Shown here one piece after another: positions 56,057 through 64,000 of a stretch of 64,000 nt of DNA (position 1 is the stretch's first letter; every line of letters starts with the position of its first letter). A program made the translations under genes and the position numbers. The notes beneath the pieces are model-generated. The model did not search any database. It had not been told where the DNA came from and was given only the letters and a program-made list of their open reading frames with translations. The stretch lies in contig OY730175.1 in NCBI GenBank assembly GCA_963422465.1, forward strand, positions 2,542,001-2,606,000, given 5' to 3'. The DNA is from Lichina pygmaea. Its lineage: Eukaryota; Ascomycota; Lichinomycetes; Lichinales; Lichinaceae.

Positions 56057-56900
56057 GGTGTGCACCTGTCACCTGTCGCGCTTTTCGTCGCTGGTCGGGA
56101 GTGTTTCCTTCCTTAGTCAGGAGTGTTCTCCTCGCTGGTCGGGGATGATTCCGTTGCTGTAAAGATATCAAATGGTCGACCCTGGCAGAGCCTGGTCGTT
56201 TGATAATCTCGTCGCTGTTCCTGAGTGAAAATATCGTCCCCGGCCGTGCCTACCCCAGCAGATCCTGTATACGGAGGTACTCCGTACGGTACGTACGAGT
56301 TATCTGTACCGCACCGTACAGTAGCCGATCGTGCCGATGAAGTTGCTTACGTGATCAGCCCTATCAGACCTCCCCCCCAACGTCTGCGCTGCAAGGTCAT
56401 GACCTGCTATGCACATTCTCCGTCAAAAAACACGTAATTATAAACAGGTAGACTACTTTGTGACATGTACCTTGCGAGTAGTGTCCTGTTAGCAGTTGCT
56501 CTTACAGCCACAGTACGGTACAGTATTCATGAAGCACCCCCTCCCCCCCCTCCTTTCCCTCCATCTTCTTTCGTTCCCAACACCTGCATATCGTACACAT
56601 ACCTTCCCAAATATATATGTATGTTATGTACAGCACTGGTAAGACTTTACCGTAAGCGCATGATGTGTGTATGGTGTTCCTGCTCTCCTGCTTGTTCTCA
56701 CTTTGCTGTATGAAAGTTTGCTGGATCTGAGCAATGTTTGTTTCCCACATCCGAGCAGAGAGGAGACAGAGGAGAGGAGACTAAGTCGAAACTGATAGAA
56801 GACCAAGTCTCAGGCTCATGCTACTTGTAGAGCAGCCAAACTACGATAGGAGCAGTAGGAGCGTGAACACATGATGAGACCCGCTGTTTTTAGAGGCTAA
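56057..56900. other. Spacer between mL58 and the second pogo element
   Basis: 844 bp, mL58 promoter side. A palindromic GTAC block (GGTACTCCGTACGGTACGTACG) lies at about 56275-56297, plus a C-rich tract at 56538-56552. Nothing coding. Confidence 0.6.
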
Positions 56901-58733
56901 GGTCATACCCCCCCTCACGGCCACCCTACCAAGCGACAAATCCACGCGACTCTTCCATCAACAACATGTCGTAGCATCTCGAAAAATCAAGTATCCAGAC
57001 TTCTAAGTAGCTCAATTGATTCAGCATGCCTTCGTACACGACCGAGGACCTTCAGAACACGCTGTCAGCTACTTCTAATCAAATGCCAGTTGCTTCTGCC
57101 ACCAAAACCTGGGGGATCCCTCGCACCACCCTCCAAGCCCAATTGCGTGGGCGAGACGCGCGATCAGTCTTCAACCAGAGTTGCCAAAGGCTCTCCCTAG
57201 ATCAGGAATCCAGTCTGCGAGACTGGGTCCTCCTCCAAGCCTTGCTAGGCTTTGCACCCCGGCATCAACAGCTTGCTCATTTCGCTGAGAAACTGCTCAA
57301 AGCTGGAGGGGATGATAAACCTCTGGGAAAGCATTGGATTGAGAACTTCTTGCGACGGAACCCAGAGGTTAAGTCTCTGAAAGCAGTTCCACTTGATCAG
57401 ATCAGGAAGAATAGTACCTCGGAAGCTAATATAAAGCTGTTTTTTGAGATGATGGCACATCCAAAGATCTCAAGTATCGCACCCCAGTTCCAGTACAACA
57501 TGGATGAGACAGGCCTCATGGAAGGCATGGCCTACTCTGGAAAGGTCTTGACAGGGCGGGAGAAAAAGACTGAGTGTCTGAGTACTCCTACCTGTCGTAC
57601 ATGGACTACAATTGTTAAGTGCATCAACGCCACTGGACAGTGCATTGATCCTCTTGTTATTTTCAAGGGGAAGTCTGTACAGAGACAGTGGTTTCCTGAT
57701 GATCAGTCTGGAATGCAGGGATGGCACTTCGAGGCACAGGACAATGGCTTCATTGACTGTGGTATTGCTCAGGGTTGGCTGGAAAACTGCTTTATCCCTT
57801 AATCTGGGGCAGGTCCTGGCAAAGAAACACGACTACTTGTTCTAGATGGCCATGTTAGCCATGAGACTGATGCATTCCAGTACACCTGCTACTACAACAA
57901 CATCCACCTGCTGTACCTGCCAGCTCACACCTCCCATGTCCTCCAGCCTCTTGATGTTGGTGTGTTTTTAAGCCTGAAGCAGGCGTACCGGACATTCCTT
58001 GATGATTTCATCAAAAGATCAGCTGCCAGAGCTATTGGGAAGCCCATGTTCCTAATTCTGTACCAGAAGGCACGGAAGAAGGCTTTCAGCCGCTCAAACA
58101 TTGTTGCTGGGTGGCGACATACCGGGTTGTGGCCACCAAGCCGTCGGAAGGCATTGCAGAACAGATTTGTTGTTGCGGAGGATCCACCACAGCCAGCAGA
58201 AGCCCAGGCACGCCCTAGGACCCCGCAAATAGAACCTGAGCATCCCGAGAACACATCCCAAGCATCGCAGCTGGTATTCCCAACACCAAAGGGGCATCGT
58301 CAACTCCGAGAATCCATGGACAAATTGGCATGAGAGACCCCTCAGCCAGGGCTCTCTTTCGGTCGGTTGGAAAGTGCCTGGACCGCCAAAACCACGAGGT
58401 CGAGCTGCAGCAACGTCGGATTGACTACCTAGAACTTGAGATCGAGACATTACGTCCACCGAAGCGTCAGAAAGTCCACCCCAGCCCGAATGATCGCTTT
58501 GTCAAGATCCCAGCACTTGAGGCCACCAGGGAGCGGTACCAGGCTGTAAATCCAGTCGACACGGTAGCCAGGCAGAATCAGGAGGTCGAGTTTGATCAGA
58601 TGTGCTCGCAGTATCTTCTCTAGACAATAAAACACAGTGTCAGCCAAAAATTCTGTAGAAAAGTTGATGTCGTAAAAATAGTCGCTTAGGGTGGCCGTGA
58701 GGGGGGGGTGGCCGCGAGGGGGGGGTCAGACTT
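56901..58733 (+). mobile_element. Second pogo/Fot-type DNA transposon, about 1.83 kb
   Basis: Left end near 56901 has GGTCATACCCCCCCTCACGG followed by CCACCCTA..AAGCGAC; the right end near 58681-58733 has the reverse complement (GTCGCTTAGGGTGGCCGTGAGGG...), with one extra copy of the GGTGGCCGCGAGGG block. The terminal repeats are thus imperfect and the TA target duplication cannot be fixed exactly. The length matches the first pogo element, but the terminal sequence and transposase are different, so it is another family. Confidence 0.85.
57026..58623 (+). pseudogene. Pogo-type transposase broken by a stop and a frameshift
   Basis: Frame from ATG 57026 codes an N-terminal psq/CENP-B HTH part (MPVASATKTWGIPRTTLQAQL, GKHWIENFLRRNPEV; shown in pieces) and a DDE_1 domain with the acids in NMDETGLMEG, LLVLDGHVSHETDAF and HVLQPLDVGVF. 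A TAA at 57800-57802 interrupts after ..ENCFIP; the same frame then continues to about 58330. There a TGA and a shift to another frame occur: the conserved C-terminus RDPSARALFRSVGKCLD...LEIETLRPPKRQK is read from 58330 to 58623. One nonsense (one C-to-T change from CAA) plus an indel inactivate it. Confidence 0.88.
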
Positions 58734-59511
58734 TTTATATCTAGCCATTGCATTTTCCCTCTGGTATCCTAAGATATCTATGATACCCCAGGAGAACTTC
58801 TTCCAACACTGAAAGGCTTTCTTCAGAACTGCCCTGGTATATGATAGTGCACTTTTCTGTCACTAGAAATCAGAGGGAAGTCGCTTATGCTGTCTCTTTT
58901 TCTGTTTGCAGAAAGAAGATAAAGAGAGTTTTTTGGTCAATGCTGGCCACATTGCTCATGCATCTAATACTCTAATACTCACAATGCTTTTTGTGGGGGA
59001 GATTCTGGCTTTGGAAAAGGGGAAGGAAGAGAGGCTGTTCTTTTCAGCGGGGGGGGGGGGGGGGGGGGGGGAGAGAGGGGATAATATATAGGGAAAGTGA
59101 GAATAGGTGACTATTGATATAGGGAAGATTCTGCTGGGGAATAGGGGAAGAGAAACCTGCTGGAGAAAGAATTATTCAAGTGATGAGATCAAGGGTAAGT
59201 AGGCAAGACTCTACTAGGGAAGGAGAAAATAGAGGCGTGCTAGGAAAGGAGTTATTTAATAAGTTCTCGAATAAGCTTCCTCATGTCGCCCAGTCGTGAG
59301 ATCAAGCGTATCAAACACACAAGGGGCCGTGTGTGTGGGGTCTCGCGGTGATGACATCGAAATGCAGAGACATTAGAAAGGGCGCGGTATAGTGCGCTCG
59401 GGTATGAATCTTGCAGCGCTAGGTGATGCCAGGTCCGCAAAAAGTGAAATAGTGGATGGAGTGTGGGTACTGCAGATGGGGAGAGAAGAGAGAAGAAGAG
59501 AGAGAGAGACA
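58734..59511. other. Spacer between the pogo element and FHL1 3' end
   Basis: About 780 bp, AT-richer than coding DNA, purine-rich, with a 23-base G tract at 59049-59071. No gene. Confidence 0.6.
59049..59071. repeat. G23 homopolymer tract
   Basis: Uninterrupted run of 23 G, followed by GAGAGAGGGG. Confidence 0.95.
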
Positions 59512-62500
59512 TCATGGCAAGGCAGTCCTCCTCCTCTTCCTCGGGCTGCGACGGAGACCGTCGTTCTCGTGCTCGTCCTCATTGTCGCCGGTGTCGATGT
59601 TGCCGTTCCCATGCTGACTTGTGGCGTCAGCGTCTTCGTGCTCGGTTTCGTCGGCGGTCCTCTTGCTACCCGCTGTGGAATGCAGTGGCGCTGGCGCGGA
59701 CGCCGGCGCGGACATGGGTGGACCGGATGTATGTGGCTGCTGCTCGTCTTGGCTGCGTAGAAGGCTGGTAGAGCCGCCCTGCAAGGGTCTAGCGTCAAAC
59801 GAAGGCGGAGGCAGCGTGTTCGCGGAGCCTTGATCGTTGGAGGCGCCGGTGCTGAGCCGCCTCCGGAGGGAGGGACCCGACTGAATCGGGGTTTGGCCGG
59901 GTGGGGTTCGCGAGCCGGTGGCGACCGGCGTCATGAAGGCGGGCGGCGGAGGCGGTGCGCGTCTGGTCAAGCCCACATTGGCCCCACTGCGTCTGCGACG
60001 AGCCACCGCCTGCCCCGGAGGAGAGACCTTAAGGCCGGGATAGAGGATCAGTTGTTGGAGGGCCGTCATCACGTACACCTCCTGCTCGTCTTCTTGCTCC
60101 AAGTTGAGACCCGATCGATCGCTTCTGCCCAGGACGCGGTCGATAGCGGACTGCACCAAGATCTCAGTGCGCTCGTCCTTGGGCATCGAGTTGAGGAGCG
60201 CGTCCTTGAAGCTCTCGAACGCCTTCATGATTTCCGGAGACAAGTTCAGCGGACGTGGCTGTGTCGGAGGCTGCGTCAGAGGCTGCTGGGTCGCGGTCGG
60301 TCGAGCCGGCTGCGGCGCAGCTCGGGCTGTCGGCGGCGGAGGCACAGTTGCGTTAAGCGCGACTGGGAGCGTGGGACAGCCAGACGTGCCGTGCGCCGGC
60401 GGATACACCATTGACATGATGCTAGCATTTCCGGGGCCGGTTTGGCCTGCTTGTGGCGGCTGATAGCCAACCGGCGGTGGCAGCGAGATGTCGTGATGGC
60501 CGGTCTGTGGTGGCGGCGGCGGAAGCGCCGGTGGCGGCGGCGGCGGTGGTGGTGGTGGCGCCGTCGCTGCACTCATCGCTGGTGCGGCGGAATCGAAAGA
60601 TGCCAGGGGTGCTCCGGGCGGCGGCCCAAGAGCTAGGGCCTGGGGCACGTTCGGGGGCCTCCCTCGTGCTCTAGGCTGGGACTGCGGTGGCGTTGCCGTG
60701 CGCTGCTGTGTCGGTGGCGTCTTCCTCTTGCGCTCCTTCTCGATCGGTACACCTTCCACGACGCGCCACACCCAGCCTCTCTCTTCGTGGTTGATCTTCT
60801 CAAAAGCCTTTTGCTGCGCGAGGTTATGTCGCACGCTGCTTTGCCAGCCGTTGGTTGGCGGCCGCACCTTGAAGTACGGATATCGTCTCTCGATGGCCCT
60901 GTAGATTTGAGATAGAGCCAGCATTCCGGCGGGCGACGTTGTGATGGCTTCGTGGATCAAGTAAACGTACGACGCCTGTGGCTTCTGAAGCTGTTCCGGC
61001 GTCAGTTTCGACAGGTCGAGTTCGGGTGAAGGAGATCGAGGTGGGCGCTTGGCCTTCGCCGGCCTCGCCTTGTCCTTGTCCGCCGCGTCACTGTTCTTCT
61101 TCTCGGACGACGACGCTGCACCGTCGACGCCCTTTCGCCTGACGTACTTCCTCTTTTCCGGCTTCGGCGCGGTCGGGTCCGGCAGTGGGTGCTTCCGAGG
61201 CCTTCCGACCTTCCGCTTCTCGACGACTGGCGACGTTGCCGTTGCCGTGGCCGTTGCCGCTGTCGTTGTCGGTGTGGCTGCGGTGGCGATCGCGATCGTG
61301 GTAGCTCCGGACGGCCTTTGCGTCGAGGTCTTGGCTTTCGAGTATCTGCCGTGCTTCGGTGGCCGACCGGGACCGCGCTTCTTGGGTGGCGGAGGCGGCG
61401 TCGCCTCGCGCTTCGCACCGTGTTCGTCTGACTCCTCCTCTTCCTCTTCCTCGCCATTGCTCTGTGCATTCCTTGCCTGTTCCGCCACCAGGGTTTCCGA
61501 ACTCCCCTCATCTATGTCTTCTTCTTCGTCGTCTTCTTCATCGTCGTCGTCATCCTCGTGCTCCTCCTCCTCCTCCTCCTCCTCCTCCTCCTCCTCTCCC
61601 TCATCCTCCTCAAGGGTGCTTGAGGTCTCGGCTTCGGCGTCGCCGTCCTCGGTTTCAGCGTCCGCGTCGTCTTCGCGGTCACCACCTTCGACTCGCGAAC
61701 TTTGCGGATGCTCGGCCGTCACCCCGTTGATACCGCCCGTGTCCGGTGCGGATTCCGGTAGCACAAATTTCATGCTCACGCCTCCAACCTGGATGCGAGA
61801 GCCGCTGTGCAGCGGCAAGATCTCGCCTTGTGCATACCAGCGATCGTCGACGAAGGCACCGTTCCGGCCTTGGATCTCTACCTCGAAGAAATGCTTCTCA
61901 AAGCTGTAGGCGATCTTGACGTGCCTCCGCGAGATACTCTTGTGGCCACCAGCCTCGACCAAGGCCGCGGGCGGGTGGATGGGGATGATCGGGCACTCGT
62001 CTGGCGAAGGTAGAAGGCGAAGAGGGTTGACGGGGTACGCGCCCGACAGGCGATGCGAGACCGAGGACAGAGGGACGGGCGGCGGATTTGGGAGTAGGCT
62101 GGGTTGGGGAAGGGGATTGGTCCTCAAGTAAACCCACAACGGCGACTCGAAGGTGGCGCTTCTCGACGTGTGAGCTCTCACATCGACCACCTCATGGGTC
62201 CCGTCCTGGACGGGGCCATCGATGCCCATGACGCCGCCACTTTCGCTGACCACGCTCGTGTTCGTAACAAGACCGGTGTCGCAGTTGGCTTGCTGTCCGT
62301 TCTGAATGGCTGGCCCAAGGCTCGAGCTACTCTTATCCCACTGGTCTGCGGACCAGTCCAGCGCCTGGGCGCTCCGTGTCGACGCAGCCTTCGACGCACG
62401 TAGATCTCGACCGAGTTCGACCGCATAGGTGTTCATGTAGAACGGGCCGTCGTCGAACTCGAGCTTCGCGAAGGCTTGGATCTGAGGGCCGTCGACGGCC

Positions 62501-62889
62501 GACGAGAGCGATCCACCCGTCTGAACTTGCATAGTCGAAACTTGGTAAGGGCCATGGCTGTTCTGGTGTTGATAATAGAGCAATTCTGAGTCGAAGGTGT
62601 CCTCGTTCAGAGCTGTGGGGAGCTGAGGCCCGTTGCGCGAGGAACTGGCGTCATGTGAGAGTTCGCCGTTTCTGGTGAAGATGTTTGGCGGCACCGAGCT
62701 GGAATATGAAACCGGCTGAGTCGTCGGATCTGCGGGGAGTCCACCGCTTTGGAAAAGGCGTCGCAACCGGAAATCCCGATCCAGGAGGATATCGCGAAAT
62801 TCGGCGGGAGTGATCGGAGACACTGCAGCGCCGAGGCCCGGCGGCTCATTCTTGAGCTCGGCATCACTTTTCGACAGGGGATTACCCAT
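59512..62889 (-). CDS. FHA/forkhead transcription factor, FHL1-like (1125 aa, single exon)
   Basis: Nuclear regulator resembling Fhl1, which in yeast controls ribosomal-protein genes with Ifh1. Domains in order: N-terminal FHA half at about 133-157 (AFAKLEFDDGPFYMNTYAVELGRD in part), the FHA phosphopeptide loop at about 316-377 (SISRRHVKI, EIQGRNGAFVDD, LHSGSRIQVGG), an acidic Glu/Asp stretch at about 428-446, AT-hooks KRGPGRPPKHGR (about 501) and VGRPRKHPLP (about 560), a forkhead domain at about 635-715 (KPQASYVYLIHEAI, LALSQIYRAIERRYPYFKV, NGWQSSVRHNLAQQKAFEKI), polyproline runs at about 776-792 and a disordered C-terminus with basic RKRRR at the end. ATG at 62889; the FHA is split by an insert of about 150 residues, as in other fungal FHL1 proteins. 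Confidence 0.9.
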   Translation of the reverse strand: MGNPLSKSDAELKNEPPGLGAAVSPITPAEFRDILLDRDFRLRRLFQSGGLPADPTTQPVSYSSSVPPNIFTRNGELSHDASSSRNGPQLPTALNEDTFDSELLYYQHQNSHGPYQVSTMQVQTGGSLSSAVDGPQIQAFAKLEFDDGPFYMNTYAVELGRDLRASKAASTRSAQALDWSADQWDKSSSSLGPAIQNGQQANCDTGLVTNTSVVSESGGVMGIDGPVQDGTHEVVDVRAHTSRSATFESPLWVYLRTNPLPQPSLLPNPPPVPLSSVSHRLSGAYPVNPLRLLPSPDECPIIPIHPPAALVEAGGHKSISRRHVKIAYSFEKHFFEVEIQGRNGAFVDDRWYAQGEILPLHSGSRIQVGGVSMKFVLPESAPDTGGINGVTAEHPQSSRVEGGDREDDADAETEDGDAEAETSSTLEEDEGEEEEEEEEEEEEHEDDDDDEEDDEEEDIDEGSSETLVAEQARNAQSNGEEEEEEESDEHGAKREATPPPPPKKRGPGRPPKHGRYSKAKTSTQRPSGATTIAIATAATPTTTAATATATATSPVVEKRKVGRPRKHPLPDPTAPKPEKRKYVRRKGVDGAASSSEKKNSDAADKDKARPAKAKRPPRSPSPELDLSKLTPEQLQKPQASYVYLIHEAITTSPAGMLALSQIYRAIERRYPYFKVRPPTNGWQSSVRHNLAQQKAFEKINHEERGWVWRVVEGVPIEKERKRKTPPTQQRTATPPQSQPRARGRPPNVPQALALGPPPGAPLASFDSAAPAMSAATAPPPPPPPPPPALPPPPPQTGHHDISLPPPVGYQPPQAGQTGPGNASIMSMVYPPAHGTSGCPTLPVALNATVPPPPTARAAPQPARPTATQQPLTQPPTQPRPLNLSPEIMKAFESFKDALLNSMPKDERTEILVQSAIDRVLGRSDRSGLNLEQEDEQEVYVMTALQQLILYPGLKVSPPGQAVARRRRSGANVGLTRRAPPPPPAFMTPVATGSRTPPGQTPIQSGPSLRRRLSTGASNDQGSANTLPPPSFDARPLQGGSTSLLRSQDEQQPHTSGPPMSAPASAPAPLHSTAGSKRTADETEHEDADATSQHGNGNIDTGDNEDEHENDGLRRSPRKRRRTALP

Positions 62890-64000
62890 ATCGTCAGATG
62901 GATGTTTGCAATTTGTACCGTGCTACCAGAAATGTCAGTCTACACAGCAACCGTCGTTCGGAAACTCAGAGGACTCACAGGGGGGGTTGGAAGCGCGATC
63001 GAGCCAGTTAAGTTGAGTGTCTGAGAGCGGACATCTTGCGTTTCACTGTGGGAGGTGGAGGGGTGAAGGGATGCTGGCGCGGTTGCAGGAGCTACGACGT
63101 TCATCTTAAAGGATTTGTTTATGGGAGGTCAATTAACACGCTGGGTCATCTGCCTCTTCTATCACTGCACGAAGACGTCCTCCAGGCGCAAATCTGATGT
63201 TGCGGTCAGGATTTCGAGGCCCGAAAGGGCATGGCGCCAAGGCTCCATAACTCAAATCCCCCGGGCGCTGTCGCGGTGATCTCCGGCCGCCGATTTCCCG
63301 TGCTATCATCGATTATGTCAGCCAATCACTTCCAATCCTTAATCCTTCTCCTCCGACTATTGTGCGGAGTAAGTTAGGCTACGTGCCCTTCGCACATGTA
63401 GATTGGCCAGATCTTACGCAAGTATGTTACGTACCGGATACCACACTCATATTGAAGCCATCGTCATATTCTCGACGATGGACATACAATTGTTTCAGTC
63501 GAGACATCCTCGTAGGCTCTGTTACTCTCCTAAAAATCCCTTCTCCTTGTGTACTCTGACTCCGCATGTACATACACATACGTACCAAGTATTCAACCCA
63601 CCATTGTTATCTCGACGAAGGGTATCATCCTCTATTGCTAGTGTCCAGAATGTACGGGACATATCAAATGTTCTTAGTTGAGATTCTATCTTGTTCTTTG
63701 GGATTCTTATTCATATTGTACCCACAACTCAACTCAATTTTTTCAAACTCTTATTCCCCTTAAGTAACTGTAAGTTGCTTGTGATGTAAAAGTCACAGTC
63801 ACATCCTCGACGATCACTGTACTCACCCCTACCCCTATTTCCCCTATTCAATATACAAAACTCTTGAATCCCTATTTGTCAAAATCTTGACCTCCTATTA
63901 AAATCTTTCTTCTTTGCAACATCTAATTTCCAAAATAGTACAGCCATCATCACACTCTTGGCAAGGAAATTCTGATATTTTTTTGTTGGATCTTTCAGAA
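62890..64000. other. FHL1 upstream region
   Basis: About 1.1 kb to the right edge. The first 300 bp are the FHL1 5' UTR/promoter. From about 63580 the DNA becomes AT-richer with no ORF or repeat I can recognise. Confidence 0.6.

Noticed and set aside
59392-59760. Plus-strand frames overlapping the FHL1 3' end
   Set aside because: Antisense shadow; the minus-strand frame carries the end of the FHL1 protein.

Overview
The window is nuclear DNA of a filamentous ascomycete, most likely a Sordariomycete and perhaps Hypocreales. Reasons: protein-coding genes with many short GT-AG introns (about 55-125 bp) and CTRAC-like branch sites, fungal-only families (fungal rhodopsin-domain protein, AtfA-type bZIP, calcofluor-white-hypersensitive protein, mug65), a GC-rich coding fraction, and pogo/Fot-type and LINE retroelement relics. 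I saw no rRNA, tRNA or CRISPR. Exon borders given below were worked out by hand from splice signals, frame continuity and family knowledge.

Layout. 1-13.6 kb is an accessory-looking metabolic block: a ferric reductase (cut by the left edge), an ATP-grasp ligase, divergent from it a cysteine-synthase-like PLP enzyme fused to a rhodanese domain, a PTR2-type peptide/MFS transporter and a class I methyltransferase, separated by long repeat-rich spacers. 14-15.6 kb carries GET3, whose last intron (472 bp) is filled by a decayed tandem repeat. 15.6-19.7 kb is repeat-rich and nearly gene-free (one doubtful ORF). 19.8-22.0 kb is an AtfA/Atf1 stress bZIP factor; 24.1-27.6 kb is gamma-tubulin complex protein GCP3; 28.4-29.5 kb is proteasome subunit alpha-1 (SCL1); 29.9-31.7 kb is a WKF-domain nucleolar-type protein; 33.7-35.0 kb is the replication licensing factor CDT1.

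A pogo/Fot DNA transposon (35.3-37.1 kb, TA target duplication, 55-bp terminal inverted repeats, transposase broken by stops) sits just upstream of CDT1. It is followed by a CWH-like membrane protein, a dysferlin-domain mug65 protein, a LINE gag-type zinc-knuckle relic, a mitochondrial PPR-like protein, a seven-exon rhodopsin-domain membrane protein, a 5'-truncated LINE (50.4-51.7 kb), the cytosolic dipeptidase DUG1 (8 exons), mitochondrial ribosomal protein mL58, a second broken pogo element (56.9-58.7 kb) and a large FHA/forkhead factor of the FHL1 type.

Functionally, most of the right three quarters is housekeeping (protein targeting, proteasome, replication licensing, spindle nucleation, mitochondrial translation, ribosome-gene control). 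The left block is the only place where neighbouring genes plausibly act together: ATP-dependent amide ligation, a sulfur/amino-acid PLP enzyme, a peptide transporter, a methyltransferase and an iron reductase would fit a small peptide or amino-acid-derived metabolite. This is inference. Spacers are rich in the words GTAC/ACGTACGT and in very long G or C tracts (up to 23 bases).
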